Source of the DNA: Plectosphaerella cucumerina
Lineage: Eukaryota; Ascomycota; Sordariomycetes; Glomerellales; Plectosphaerellaceae
NCBI GenBank assembly: GCA_020746995.1
Contig: JAGPXD010000004.1
Span: forward strand, 4,960,001 to 5,024,000
Direction: 5' to 3'
Length of the DNA: 64,000 nucleotides
Shown here: piece after piece, positions 12,401 to 24,235 of the stretch
How the letters are laid out: each line of letters begins with the position of its first letter
Numbering within the stretch: the stretch's first letter is position 1
Position numbers and translations under genes: made by a program
The notes under the pieces: model-generated
The model's database searches: none
What the model saw: only the letters and a program-made list of their open reading frames with translations
Told to the model about the DNA's origin: nothing

Positions 12401-13535
12401 GGCACACCTCTGCTAACTCACAGCACAGGTCGAGAAATCGATAGCGCACCGACTTCTGATCGCTGGCCTCATCGGACTCGAGCACCCGAAGGATTCAGTC
12501 GTGGAGGGGTACCTGTTTGCCATGCTCGCATCCCTTGGTAACAAGTTCCAGGTCGAGAGCATGATCCCCGTGTCCACCATGATCCCGACATTCCTCAAGT
12601 TTCTGGCAGACCCCGTGCTCAATGGCTATGATTTGGCCGATGAGAGGTGGAGCCGGATCCAAGCAAATCTCGGCGAGGCCAACAACCAAGGCAACTTCAC
12701 GGGCAAATTCAACAAGGACGGCCGTGTTCTGCTTGCCCACAGGGTTCTGGCTATTCTCGCTGGCATGCTCCGTCGGCCTAAGAGCCCTGGACAGCTGACC
12801 CCCGAGATGCGCGAGACATGGAAATACGTCGATGCCGTCCCAAGGGATCCTGTCCTCGGCCACAAAATGGCTCGAGCCATGGAAGTGCTCTTCACCAAGA
12901 ACGACGCACTGAAGCCGGAGCTGCACAGTCACATTTCCCCCCTCTGGCTCCAGCGTGCCTACACGCTCTTCGTCGAGTCGTGGATCGACAGCGCCCTCCC
13001 AAAGACTGATGAGCGGGTCCCGGCCACGAACTGTACCATCGCCGCCCTCGGAGCACTCATCAACATGCCCATGGCTATCTGGGAGGACCGGACCGACGAC
13101 ATCCTCAAGATGTGTCTCTGCGTCATGACCAGTCTCCCCATGGGACCCGATCTCGCCCGGGCGGTCCAGCTCCTCAAGACCATCCACGACGAGGATCCCG
13201 AGGCAGTCGAACCCTTCCTCGACAGCGTCATCGTCGACTGCGTGAAGGTTCTGCGTCTCGACGAGGACTGCTCTGTCCCCGACTGGCTCCCCGGCGACTT
13301 CCAGGAAGAGGACGAGTCCGAGGCCGCCATTGGCCATGCCAAGCTGGCCTGCGTGAGTCTCCTCGGAGCCATCGCGGTCAAGCAGGACCGCACCAAGCTG
13401 CGCTCCCGCGCCCCACTGATCTGCCGCGAGCTTCGCCAGGCGTCCGCGATGAACATTCGCGAGGTAAGACAGGCAACCATCAAGGCGCGCCAGGCCTGGG
13501 AAGACGTCCTCTTCGACCGCCCTGCGCGCCAGTAA
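9408..13535 (+). CDS. MMS19: MMS19 / Met18, cytosolic Fe-S cluster targeting HEAT-repeat protein
   Basis: CDS join(9408..9498,9551..9658,9712..9774,9826..10418,10472..12379,12429..13535), 1289 aa. Five short introns (49-53 nt) keep frame. MMS19 is the substrate adaptor of the cytosolic iron-sulfur assembly complex and delivers clusters to DNA polymerases, helicases and XPD. N-terminal family features are seen: RAKAYSFLASTIGHLP, VNFLVPFFVSVY and then a long array of helical repeats. A second conserved part follows the pattern 'PHVDAIWTNLKFE ... LNGTDL ... QQDCTDDL', and the C-terminus ends with the HEAT-like VRQATIKARQAW. The stretch 12170-12280 begins with a strong-looking donor (CAG/GTACGG) and could hide an in-frame intron, so residues there are uncertain. 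Length fits the family (about 1000-1300 aa). Confidence 0.88.
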
Positions 13536-14485
13536 ACGGGAGGCGGGGACATGCGGGCGTTCCGGATTAGCGAGGCAGGCCGCTTGGTGTGCCTCAACTG
13601 CTCGGCGTTGGGGGTGTCCTTGCGGCCCTAGGCCCTGGTGGACTGGAACCAGGTGCTCTTGGGGGGCTGTTATGATGTAGCTAGTTCAGAGAGGTAGCTC
13701 AAGCTTGGGCTCTTCATTCATTGTTCATGTGATGTTTGTACTGAGTTACCCTGAGCAGGGTAGTACTTTGTCGTGAACTGCGATTGAGGATTTCAGATGT
13801 GCTGGTCCCAGTGGCCTTCGGCAGTGGAAGCAGACGACGGCTCTACAGTTCATTGACATCAGCGGAGCACAGGTTGTGATGGAATGAAGAGCAGCAGAGG
13901 ATTGAGCATAATGAGTTGATGATAATGCGATTTAATCGCAGGATCAGAAACGGCGGATGACAAGCAGCGCATGAACAACGTTGCAAAGCAGAGAGTTAGC
14001 CTCAGGAATAAATGTTATTACAGACTATCTCTTGTCTTGGACGCCAAGAACCTCTCTTGCAACTGGATGGTGGCTCTGGAGCTGGGTTTTGAGGACAGAA
14101 ATTGAAACACGGCTTGCGGGTGGTGGTACAGCCTCATCACTATACTGAACTCCCGGTATGGTCTTGTGAGTCCCGAGGCAGCAGAGGGCGGCTTGATCGA
14201 AACCAAAGCACCATTCTTGTATCTGAGAGGCCATGAGATCAAGGCCTTTATCTTCAGTCGGGCCATCTTCAACACATCAAAGCCGTGTGGACACAGTAGA
14301 AGCACCATGAGAGGAAGCTCCTATGATGGATGGAAAGGCATGGATGGAAGACACGGATAAACGAAGATTGCATATGATGGCATTCGGTGAGCATCACTCT
14401 TACACCATGAGAATCCTGCAGCGCCGGTCCCAGTTATCCCAAATGCAGCAGCCCTTTGCTTTTCCAGACCCCTCTCCTCTCTGGT
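13536..14485. other. Intergenic between convergent MMS19 and SPC2
   Basis: A 950-bp region between two converging 3' ends. It should hold both terminators. Short open frames on either strand show no family resemblance. Nothing else was seen. Confidence 0.5.
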
Positions 14486-15273
14486 TTATGCCTTCCTGCG
14501 CTTGCTTGTCTTATTGACTGCGGCCTCGGTGCCGGCCGCACTGCCAGTGGCACTCGCAGACGACGTCGCCGTCAGCAGCGCGTCCAGTACCTCCTCGCTG
14601 TATTGTGACTCAGGCTCGGTGGGCTTGGCGATGCGGCGGGAGTCGAGCTTGCCGACAGAGGGCACGGCAGTGGCAAGCATCTCCTGGAATGGCACAGTGA
14701 CAAAGTGACCCTCGGCGTCGAACCAGCCGGCGAAAGGACGAACAAACTCAATGACAGACTGCGGCGACTTGGGCGAGTCAACGACGACCTTGACGTTGTA
14801 CTCGGGGACGTTCTTCTTGGTGTGTGTCGAAATTGTAACCTTGAGTCTGTTAGCAAGGCACGTGGACTTGACAGAGGGAGGGAAGCTGCCCACCTTTTCA
14901 CCCGACGGCGATGTGCCCTGGTAGACAACACCCTTCTCGACAAGCCAGATCCATAGGGTCAGAGCGCCGTTGACGAGGGTGTAGAGGGCCACCGCGGCGG
15001 CAGTGTAGTACTTGGTGTCGTCCCATCCGAGCTTGTAGTCCCAGGCGAAGCAAGCACCGGCGATGAGAAGAGCCGAGTATCCGAGAGCCAGACGCACGTC
15101 AATCAGCGTGTGTGACTGCTTGAACTTGAGGGAGTTGAGGTAGTTGGGGATGGCATCGTCGGAGGTGTTCTTAAGGTCTGGGAAGAAGAAGTCAGTGTGG
15201 GTTGCGGAAAATGGAAGCTCGGCTGGCACGCACCCGCGAGGTTGTGGACGGTGATCTTTTCTGCGGACGCCAT
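14486..15273 (-). CDS. SPC2: Signal peptidase complex subunit 2
   Basis: CDS complement(join(14486..15177,15234..15273)), 243 aa, with one 56-nt intron (15178-15233). The intron joins MASAEKITVHNLA to DLKNTSDDAIPNYL. SPC2/SPC25 is a non-catalytic ER membrane subunit that links the signal peptidase to the Sec61 channel. Two membrane helices lie near the N-terminal third (LGYSALLIAGACFAWDY and a second starting YYTAAAVALY), with a cytosolic C-terminal domain and a basic tail ending KRRKA. Length is as expected for filamentous fungi. It is divergent from EMC3 with only about 345 bp between start codons, pairing two ER membrane-complex genes. Confidence 0.9.
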
Positions 15274-15618
15274 CGCTGCTTTTCGGGAGTCACGAAAGCG
15301 GACCCGGGACTGTCGCTGCGGATTGATCGAGGGGGAGCTGGCTAAGCTTGGAGTTGATGGATGGAAGCAAGCTCCAGCTGTCCCTTGGAGACATTGAAGC
15401 GTGGCGTCTGGCAGCCGACCCCGGCACCTGCGGCGGATGACGGCCACCCCACACTTTATACTGCTGACTCAGCTTTTGCAGAGCTCCAGGTCGCGCTCAG
15501 CATTCGCCAACGTCGCAACTCGGAGGAACCCGCAGCAGCATCATCACGCAGAAGCAGTCGACCTCTCGCTGCGCCTATTGCATTTACCAACTGTCGCTGC
15601 CCGCGCATTATCTTCATC
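15274..15618. promoter_or_regulatory. Divergent promoter SPC2 / EMC3
   Basis: A compact 345-bp region serving two ER membrane-protein genes. No coding potential and no assignable motif. Confidence 0.55.
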
Positions 15619-16522
15619 ATGGCCAGATTACCCGACCAGCAGATCCACCGGGATCCCCAGCTCTTGTACGTCCGCCGCCTCCCGGTGACGCCCCCAACCA
15701 CCAAGACTACGCTGACCCCCGCGTTCTGCATAGCTACTGGATCCTTGTGCCCATCACCGTCGTCATGATCTTGACCGGCATCCTGCGACACTATGCGAGC
15801 GTCCTCCTTGCCACGGCGCCCAAGCCGCTCGAGAAAGCTGCCCTTCGCGAGCAGCGCGCCATGATCCATGGTCAGACCGTGCGTGCCAACCACCACGTCC
15901 TCTCCAAGAAGTCCTTCGAGGCACGCCGCGAGCATCTCATCACCTCATACGAGTCTGGCGCCTTCCTCAAGAACCCCGGTGGCAAGGGTCAGCCACCCGC
16001 CAACCCTCTGACCGACCCCAACGCCATGGACGGCATGATGGGCATGATGAAGAACAACATGGCCATGATCATTCCAAACACCCTCATCATGAGCTGGATC
16101 AACGCCTTCTTCAGCGGCTACGTCATCATGAAGCTTCCCTTCCCTCTCACGCTCAAGTTCAAGAGCATGCTGCAGGCTGGCGTCGCCACCAAGGAGCTCG
16201 ACCCACGGTGGATGTCTAGCATTTCGTGGTACTTCCTGTGCATTTTCGGTCTACGGTCCGTCTTCGTCTTCCTTCTGGGAAGCGATAATGGTAGGGTTTC
16301 TTCATCTCCATGGATGCTACGGAATGCTAACGCCCCCCCGCAGCCGCGGATCAGATGGCCCAGCAGATGGGGCAGATGGGCGCCCAGCAGGCCAACATGT
16401 TTGCCCCCGGGCAGGACCCCGACAAGCTTTTCCAGGCCGAAGCGGAGAACATTGCGGTTGTCGACCATTATTCGGTTCTGGACGACGTCGAGCAGAGGCT
16501 GCTCGCGGGTATCAGGGCGTAA
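15619..16522 (+). CDS. EMC3: ER membrane protein complex subunit 3
   Basis: CDS join(15619..15665,15734..16290,16344..16522), 260 aa. Introns: 15666-15733 (68 nt) and 16291-16343 (53 nt). EMC3 is the YidC/Oxa1-related insertase subunit of the EMC, which inserts tail-anchored and multipass proteins in the ER. Visible features are the first membrane helix WILVPITVVMILTGILRHY, a basic coiled segment, the methionine-rich cytosolic loop (NAMDGMMGMMKNNMAM) typical of the substrate vestibule, a second helix around PNTLIMSWINAFFSGYV and a third around WYFLCIFGLRSVF. The last exon adds an acidic tail starting AADQMAQQMGQMGAQQ. Length matches fungal EMC3 (about 250-260 aa). Confidence 0.92.
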
Positions 16523-16764
16523 AATACAAACACGGGACGGCCGGCAGGCATAGAGTCTCGATAATGCTTCCAACAGCACCAGAGCCGAACTCCCCTGTCG
16601 GCGCCAGCCCCATCCGCAGCCGCGGAATGAATAGACCTCAACGGAAAACAGAAAATAAAGAAAGTGAAACAACCCGCCGCCATCTATCCCTGTTTGCGCC
16701 TATGCCGATTTGTTCTCGACCCAGAAAATGATGCGAACCCTATTGCCACAGGAGGAGCGGAAGG

Positions 16765-17572
16765 CTACTCCTGCATGATTTCGGCCTCGCCATTTTGCTC
16801 CTCCTCACCCTCTTGGCCGTCCCACCACAGACAGACGCCCAGGCCCGGCATGGCCATTGATCCTGTGATCTTGTATGGGACTGGCAGAGCATCGGCCTCC
16901 TCGGCGGTCTGGTTCGGCCCAGCTGGGGTTTGGTCTGTCCACTCTTCGCCAATGACCTGGAAGCTTACCATCTCGTGTGTATCGTAGAAGAGACGGGTTT
17001 CCTCGTCGCAATTCCAGATCCAGAGCTCATCGGTGTGATTGTACTCGGCGCCCTCGGGGAGCTGATCAAAGGGGACAAAGATGTCTTCGAAGAAATCGGT
17101 TCTCACTGAGGAAGGCGAGTGTGATCAGCAGTTGCTTCAAGAGGGTGGGGAGAGGGTGTGCGTACGGTGGATGCCTGCCGCTGTCGCGTTGCGAATTCTG
17201 GCCAGCATGACCTCGCCCTTGAAAGGGCGGAAGACGAGGAGGCGAAACTCCACTGCCAATGTGTCAACTGAGTTTCGCAGCGCTGCGATGACATGACGAC
17301 GCACCATTGACGTTCACCAGACCGGTGCCATGGCCGATCAGGCCTTCGGATGTCCAGAGCAGATCGTAAAGGCCAATGCAAAGGCCGATCTTCTGGATAA
17401 CCTTGTTCGCGTACTTTGCATTGATGTTGTCCTCGATGGCCACAACACTCCTTTTCCTAAAGTCGTCGGGCGCAATCTGGACAAGGTCTGCGATCTTGGT
17501 CTGGGAAGCGAGCACATCAGCTTTGATCTCGGGAGGATAGCGGGGGGTCGGTCGGCGTACAAGGATGAACAT
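16765..17572 (-). CDS. RPC25: DNA-directed RNA polymerase III subunit RPC25 (RPC8)
   Basis: CDS complement(join(16765..17105,17166..17252,17305..17500,17561..17572)), 211 aa, essentially the yeast length (212). Introns of 60, 52 and 60 nt. The first exon codes only MFIL; splicing joins it to TKIADLVQIAPDDF, the hallmark N-terminus of the RPB7-like family. The tip domain NKVIQKIGLCIGLYDLL and the OB-fold half beginning VEFRLLVFRPFKGEV follow, then the FFEDIFVPFDQLPEG strand. The C-terminus is acidic and Glu-rich. RPC25 forms the stalk with RPC17 and is needed for Pol III initiation. It is convergent with EMC3 and divergent from the NUFIP1-type gene. Confidence 0.94.
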
Positions 17573-18947
17573 GGTGAGCTAGGAAGGTCAGAGCATCTCA
17601 GATGAGAAAGGGATGAAGAGGCTCGAATAGCCAGGCCCGTGACTGGGCGGCAAAAGGTGGTGAGTCTCGGCGCGCAAGTTCTTGTTTCGCTGATACGACT
17701 CGACGGTGAGTCTGCCCCGCGACGAAGCCGAAGGTAGAGCCCTGAATTTCTGGCGCTGGGGCGCGGCAGAATTGGGTGACAGTGACTCGGACTTGTGCAC
17801 ACCGCCTGCCATATTTGCCACTGTGTAACATGGGGCGGCTGAGGCTCAACCAGAGGCAGGAGCAGGTCTTGTGCATCCTGGCGGTATTCTCTACGTGTGT
17901 CTTGCTTCTACATGGCTTTGATTCTAAACACTTCAGGAATTTAAAATGTTGGTTCTACTTGATACGGTTTTGGAGGTTCGTCGGAGTCGTAAAAAGAGGA
18001 TTGCGAGTCTCGATGTCCTACACAACAACAGTTCGAGGTGGAATGAAATTGACACCAATACCAGTCGCAATGCATCTGTTGCATTGGAAAACCAACTCAG
18101 GACTCATTTGAGAAGTTTACCAATGCTAAAATGAGATTGTTGCAAGATGAAAAGCCGTGATCAAGCCGTTGGGCTGATCGGGTCCAACTTTAATGCCTAC
18201 TTATCTTGGTGGACATGGATCCAGGCTGCACGGGCTTAAGATCCGGCGTCGCCAGAAAAATATTATGTAGCAAAAACATATTGTAGACATATTGAATACA
18301 TGTAGAAATTAAACTACTATCGGTTCTCTCTGGATGTGAATAAGAGGAAGATGGCGGCCAGTTCACAGGCCCCCATGAACTTGTTGGAATGACACGGTAT
18401 TCGTTCGGAGTCAAGTCAGATCACCTACTTTCCGCGACTCGGCCGCAAACATATTGTACAGAGACTCGACTGCAGCAAAGTAGATGACATTTTAGAACAG
18501 AATCAACTGCCTAGACATCTACGGCACGGAGAGCCTGAACGGGCGTGGTATGAGGCTGGCTCGCTGACCATCTGAGGCACTTACATAATCACGACCCCGA
18601 CGTAGAAGTGGAGCACAAGCGTTGAAACCTCGAGCAGCTTCGTCGGTGGACGTTCCATTTTCGACCTCGCACCTCCATCTTCCACCAGCCTGGCCCATCT
18701 TCCAGGATTCGACATCCGGCCTGTCCACAGGCAATCCTACAACCTGCGTGCTGTTTCAGCGGTAATTTGGAGAAAGTCTGCTCCATTACCGGTTCCTGCC
18801 AACTGGGGCGCTCGCCTTGCCAAGCCTTCCTCAAGCTCCGACTCCTTCCTCCTGTCTCATCACCCAAGCGTTCCCGCTTAGCCTACATTTTCACCGACAA
18901 CCGAATATTCCCCAAGAAGACGATCCGGTTGATCACTGCCAGCCACG
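17573..18947. promoter_or_regulatory. Divergent promoter RPC25 / NUFIP1-like gene
   Basis: A 1.37-kb gap with no supported gene. Its centre (about 17900-18500) is clearly more AT-rich than its surroundings. No transposon remnant or RNA gene was recognised. Confidence 0.5.
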
Positions 18948-20937
18948 ATGACAACATACAATTACGCCCCTCCTCCACCGCCTCCCCCGACTGCACAGAC
19001 CGGGTACGGCCAACAAGGAGGCCACTATCCCCAGCACGGCGGAGCGCCTCGCGGCGGAGGTGCTGGCTCTCGCGGTCGTGGCGGTCATGCAGCCGGCGTC
19101 CGGCACGAGTATCCTCAGTACGACTACGGCGCGCATCAGCCTTATGGCGCGCCCGTCGCCGCATACCCAGCGACCCAACATCCCGCTGTCGGATATCAGC
19201 CGAGCCCTCAGCACTGGGCTCCTCAGGATCACCGACCGGGCCAGGTTCACGGCCAGACGCAAGCTCAGCCGCACGCCCCGGCGCCTCTCTCCAGTACCAA
19301 CTACCACCCCAACTATGCCCCTCAGCAATACACGCCGGGTCACCCCCAGCCTCCCACACACCAGCCAGGCTACCCGGCTGCAGCAGCTCCCCTGCCGCAG
19401 CAGCACCAGGCGTACCACTATCCGGCCGCACCTGCGTCGTATGGAGGTCAGCCAGCGTGGCCTGCCCACGAACAGCACGCGCACTCACCCCAGTATGGTG
19501 GTCAAACTCGCGGTGCCTATAGCGGCGATCGGGGTGGCGCCAGAGCTCCAAGTATGGGAGCGCTCGGCCGTCCTGAATATGGCAGCCCTGGCATGCAGCC
19601 TCAAGTGACTGGCGGCTATGCCCCGCAGCAGTACGCTGATCCTCGCGCATCTGTTTCTTCTTACCCCCCTCAGCCCCAGTACAGCTATGCTCCCCCCCCT
19701 CCTCCAGCTCACATGGCGCACGGGCGCGAGCCCTTCCCTAGACAGCATGATGGTCATCACGGCGGTGGTCGCGGCCGCGGCAACTTCCGGGGTGGGAATC
19801 ATCAGCGTGGCAAGCATGCGAACAACCACCACGGCGGTGACAGGAACAGGTCTCGCCCCAACGGGCCCAACGGACCCCACGGCCATGCTCAGAGGCCCGA
19901 CCACTCCAAGCCCAAGCCCAACACAGGCCCCAACAACAACGGGAACAATGCGAACGGTCCCGGAAAGAAGAAGAAGCGCAAGACCAACACCCTTGGCCTC
20001 ACGCCGGGCAATGAATCCGAGTCCGAGGACGACGAAAAGGAGGAGGAGACGCTCCGAAATCTCTTGGGCCCGGATGCCCTCCAGTACGTTATGGGGACGA
20101 GGCGGTGCAGCCGACGAGATGCTAACATGCTCGCCCAGGATTGGTGACATTGCGTCGTATATTGCGGAACGAAAGAAGAACTTCCCTTCGGCCGCCCGCG
20201 CCAAAGCCGCCAAGGAGGCGCTCGCCGCGAGCGCGCAAGGCGACAAGCGCGCCGCAGCTCTCGAGAGGGAAGAAAAGATGGCCGAGAAGCTACGCAAGCA
20301 GCTCGAAAAGGTCGAGTCGTCCATCAAGCGCAAACGAGAGCAGCAAGACGAGGGCGATGAGATGCGCGAGAGCTCAGCCCCTGCAGCATCTGACGATGAC
20401 GCACCCGAGGCCATCTCGACGCGCGCCGCGCCGGGTGCCACCCAAGCCAGCGGCAGAAAGGCAGACGTCTCGAAGCATTGCAAGTACTTTTCTACTGGTG
20501 GTACCTGTGGCAAGAAGGGCAAGTGCCGCTTTGTCCACGATCCCGAGGTCCGCGCCAGCGCCATGAAGGAGCGCGAGGCGAACAATGGTCAGTTGACTAT
20601 CCAGCAACGCCTGGTGCTCAACGACAAGGACCAAGAAGACCTCACAGTCCTCCAGTCCATCCAATACCTGCGTCAAAAAGGAGTGATCGATGCCGCCGCC
20701 GCCGCTGCTGAGGAGAAGGCGGCCGCGGCGAATGGTGGCACATCCAGCCTGCCATTGCCCAAACAACAGGCCCATGGTCTGCCGGCAAAGCCGCCTAGCA
20801 AGCGGGACAACCGCTCGACACATGAGCCGCCTCCCTCCGTACTCCAAATGGCCAAGACTAGCGGTCCCGTCGGCTACAAAGGATGGAACCTCAGCGGCTA
20901 CGGCAACACCGGCCTCAAGTCGGAGGACCTGCCCTGA
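18948..20937 (+). CDS. NUFIP1-domain CCCH zinc-finger protein (snoRNP assembly)
   Basis: CDS join(18948..20083,20139..20937), 644 aa; one 55-nt intron (20084-20138) with GCTAAC branch. The N-terminal half (residues 1-300) is low-complexity, rich in Pro, Gln, Tyr, Gly and His, then RGG-like and Asn/His-rich. A basic stretch (KKKKRKTN) and an acidic stretch precede the NUFIP1 motif at about 377-400 (ALQIGDIASYIAERKKNFP), the segment that in yeast Rsa1 and human NUFIP1 binds the Snu13/15.5K protein. A CCCH finger follows near residues 491-511 with spacing C-x8-C-x5-C-x3-H. The likely role is assembly of box C/D snoRNPs in the nucleus. The yeast name RSA1 fits by domain, but the CCCH finger differs, so I leave the symbol empty. 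Confidence 0.82.
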
Positions 20938-21770
20938 TTGCGCAATTGTTTCTGTCTATATGATCGACGTTCTTTCGAGTGGCGTTTTGATATCTCGTCA
21001 GCTCTGCTTGCTTGCAGCGCCTCTGGACTTCATCTCTCCGGTGTCCCCTTTCTAGACAGCCCTGCGATCACCCTCTTCGAGAAGCAGCCCAAGTTCACTT
21101 GCTCGGGAATTCGGAGACGACTGTTGGAGCCAGCTACCATTCGGAGCTGGCGTTAGGCAGACCAGTGGTCTCTGGCCGCTCATGTACACCACCTCACTGT
21201 ATACTACCATTTGGAATCTCGCATGGATGCCGGGCAGAGTTGCATCGGTCGGACGGAACACGGTCTTGCGAGAATTGGTCTTTCAGGCGCGCGATAGACG
21301 GACTCTTATTTCATGTAGCGTGTCTCATTCTCAAGCATCAGTTCCCGATCAGCCGGAAAACGAGTGTTTGTGTTAGCTTTCGCCTGGTGAAGCTTGAAGA
21401 TGGAGCGAGGCCCCGTCACGACAACTTCACTACGGCACCTCATCAAAGAGGAAATCATGTCAGGCAGAAATTAAGCTGAGAAAGTTCTGCAATTCAAAAA
21501 CTCCGTCGCTGATGAGGGCCCATGCTGCATGGTGATGAACTGACGCTCCACGGGCAGCCCGAATCCGAAGCCCCTGCACGCCGCTGTCCAATCTGCCTCC
21601 CCTCCGTATCCGTGCCCAACCGTGTGATGAAAGTACAGAAAAGCGCAGGCCAAGCGAATTCTTGATGGGAGAAAAAAGCAAGACCCCCTCGAAACCAATG
21701 GGGATTGAAGAAGAAATGCAAAAAGTGATCCTGGAACGCCTTGATTAGAGTCAGCCTCTTTTCCGCCATC
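20938..21770. other. Intergenic between convergent NUFIP1-like gene and SPT2
   Basis: An 830-bp region with two converging 3' ends. No coding or RNA feature was supported. Confidence 0.5.
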
Positions 21771-22980
21771 TCAGCGACGGCGCGCCTCCATGGCCGCCCT
21801 GCGCTTCCGTTCCTCCTTCTCAGCCTTGAGCTTGGCCTCAAGGGCTTGCTCCCGCGCATCCTCGAGTCGAGCGTAGCGTTCAGCCGACCGTTCCTCCTCG
21901 TAGATGTCGTCCATGCCCGCCTCCATATCAGACTCGGAGCCAGAGTCGTATCGGTACCGGGGTCCGCGCATGTCCTCTTCCTCATCGTCATCATACTCGA
22001 TGAAGTCGTCAAGCTCCTCGTCGTCTTCCTCGTCGTAGCGTGATCGCCGGGAGGAACCGCCGTAACGGGGACCGCTTCGTGGGTTAAGGAGAGCGCCGCC
22101 GGGGGCGGGGCGCTTGCCGTTTCGTTCTGTGCCGGCGTTGGGACGTGGACGTGCGGTGCCGGAGTAGCCGGTGGTAGCTGTGGCCGCCTTCTTGACCTTC
22201 TTCTCTTCCTCCGGCAAGGCCTTCGTCTTTGACCGGTCCAATGATCCTGTGCCCGTGCGGCTAGGAGGGGCGCCGGGTTTGGTGCCGGTGCCGTTCCGCA
22301 GCGGGGCAGTAGACCGAGATGCACCGTTGAGAGGTCTCGAAACCCCATTCTGCGGCCGCGCAGTGCTGGTGCCGGGGCGGGCAGTGCCCGTGAACTTGGA
22401 GACAGGCCGCGCAGCCGTTGCCTTGGCGTCCTTCTTCAGTTCCTTCCTTGGCTCCTCCTTTGGCGCCTTGCCCATCACCTTGTGCTGGATCTTGCCCACC
22501 TGCCCCATGGTCGACTGGGCTCTCTGACCCCGAGCCATGATCTCGGCGTATGATCCCTTCTTCGGCGGCCCCGACTTGACTGGTGGTGCTGGCCGGGCCG
22601 ACGGGGCAACAGCGGGCTTCGAGGTCCTGGCCTTGTCTGCCACTTTGGCGGGTGCCGAGGCTGGCTTGGCCAAGGGTGCGCCGGTAGTTGCAGAGGGTCG
22701 TGACACCAGAGCCGGCCGGGATGCCGAAGTGCCTTTGTAGCCTCCTGTTGTTGGGCCGGATGCCCCTCCCTCCGTGCGGGGTGCCTTGAGCGCATCCCCG
22801 CGCAACTCATCGTTGGCCTTCCGCTTCACTGCGCTGCCGGGCCTGGGAAGCGGCGTCGTCGAGATTGTCGGCGAGGCTGTGGGTTTGTCGCCGGTGATCT
22901 GGGCTAGAAGATCACCAATCTTGCCGAACTGTTAGCGCTGGTCAAATCAAACGTGGGGTTCTTCCTGAACGTACCGGCAT
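21771..22980 (-). CDS. SPT2: SPT2 histone chaperone / chromatin protein
   Basis: CDS complement(join(21771..22928,22975..22980)), 387 aa. The first exon codes only Met-Pro; a 46-nt intron (22929-22974) with CTAAC branch joins it to FGKIGDLLAQITG, the conserved fungal SPT2 start. The middle is basic, Pro/Ala/Thr-rich and disordered. The C-terminal SPT2 domain (about residues 285-387) shows DDFIEYDD, YDSGSESDMEAGMDDIYEEE and a long charged helix ending EERKRRAAMEARRR. SPT2 binds H3-H4 through this domain and recycles histones during transcription. Length is shorter than yeast Spt2 relative to domain content only by modest amounts. It is divergent from the RPP2 gene. Confidence 0.93.
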
Positions 22981-23797
22981 CTTGATGGTGTAGACGAGGC
23001 GGCTTGAGAAGGAGTCTTGGATGTCGCGAAGGCTGGCCGACACCTATGAGTGTGCCTTGAGTTGAGTCATGAGGCGAGAAGCGAGGTTTCGTTTGTCGCC
23101 TGCCCGGCTTTGTAGGCCGTTTTCTGGTCGTCAAATGTCCTCGATCTGATGCTGGAGAGGATTCTGAATACGGGCGACTGATTCGGTGGGCCGAAGGTTC
23201 CAGAATCGAGCGAGCAGACGGGCGGTGGTCGTGAGGGGTGTGTTGACGTCGACAGATTGTTGGGTGGAAAGGAAGGCAAGTTTATATCCTTGTCACGAAA
23301 TGCAGCGGCGGAGGACCCAACTCTGGAGGTAGCCTGTCGAGCACGGGCCTCAAAACCGCCGCCTTCCACCAGCCTCGAATCCGGGAATTCCTCTTAGTCA
23401 TTTCATGTGGCTGGTGACTGAACACCAGCCACAGTCACTCCACCAGGTGGCACCCCTATCGCCTCGCCCTAGAGGGTCGGCTAGCGCCCACACACTTTGT
23501 CCCAGGCGGGCCAAAACTCCCCGCTGGAACTTTTTCTCAGACCCGCGACTCGCAACCAAAGATTATCCGATTCTTCATCAACCACACCTCACCTCCAGGA
23601 CTTGAAGATTCAGTCTCCGCCCAACTTGCGGTTAAATTGATTGACATCTCCTGTTCTTTACACAGTCAACGTGAGTATTCCGACCCTTCCCTCCAAGCCA
23701 CGCCAGCGGCAGCATCCCGTCCGTCGATCCAACGCCAGCGCCGTCGATTTGCGGAACCTCGCTGACATTGCCGTCGCCGCCGCAGAACACCTTCACA
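22981..23797. promoter_or_regulatory. Divergent promoter SPT2 / RPP2
   Basis: An 817-bp region between start codons. A pyrimidine-rich leader precedes the RPP2 start, as is common for fungal ribosomal protein genes. No coding feature. Confidence 0.5.
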
Positions 23798-24235
23798 ATG
23801 AAGCACCTCGCAGCCTACCTCCTGCTCGGCCTCGGTGGCAACACCAGCCCCTCCGCCGCCGATGTCAAGGCCGTTCTCGAGTCTGTCGGCATTGAGGCCG
23901 ATGACGAGCGCCTCGACCAGCTAATCTCCGAGCTCAAGGGCAAGGACATCAACGAGGTTTGTTCAACCCGCGACGCACTTCTGCCGCAAGTTTGCTAACC
24001 AGTCTCAGCTCATCGCTTCCGGCTCTGCCAAGCTCGCCTCCGTCCCTTCGGGCGGTGCCGGCGCTGCCCCCGCCGGTGGTGCTGCCGCTGGCGGCGCCGC
24101 CGAGGAGGCCAAGGAGGAGGCCAAGGAGGAGGGTACGTCTTCATTCACGATTCCGCTGCCACTTTTGCACACGCTGACATGTCTACAGAGAAGGAGGAGT
24201 CCGACGACGACATGGGATTCGGTCTCTTCGACTAA
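23798..24235 (+). CDS. RPP2: 60S acidic ribosomal protein P2
   Basis: CDS join(23798..23956,24009..24132,24189..24235), 109 aa, the normal size. Introns of 52 and 56 nt. The N-terminal dimerisation domain (MKHLAAYLLLGLGGN, then SADVKAVLESVGIEAD-type helices) is followed by an Ala/Gly-rich hinge (GGAAAGGAAEEA) and the invariant stalk peptide SDDDMGFGLFD that binds elongation factors. With P0 and P1 it forms the GTPase-activating stalk of the large subunit. The second intron lies inside the charged Lys-Glu segment. Confidence 0.97.

Noticed and set aside
12495..13337. 280-codon minus-strand frame across the end of MMS19
   Set aside because: Exactly antisense to a well-supported exon; GC-rich third positions create long antisense frames here. 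No family resemblance.
19485..20585. 366-codon minus-strand frame over the NUFIP1-like gene
   Set aside because: Antisense shadow of low-complexity coding DNA; it crosses the intron and has no recognisable domain.
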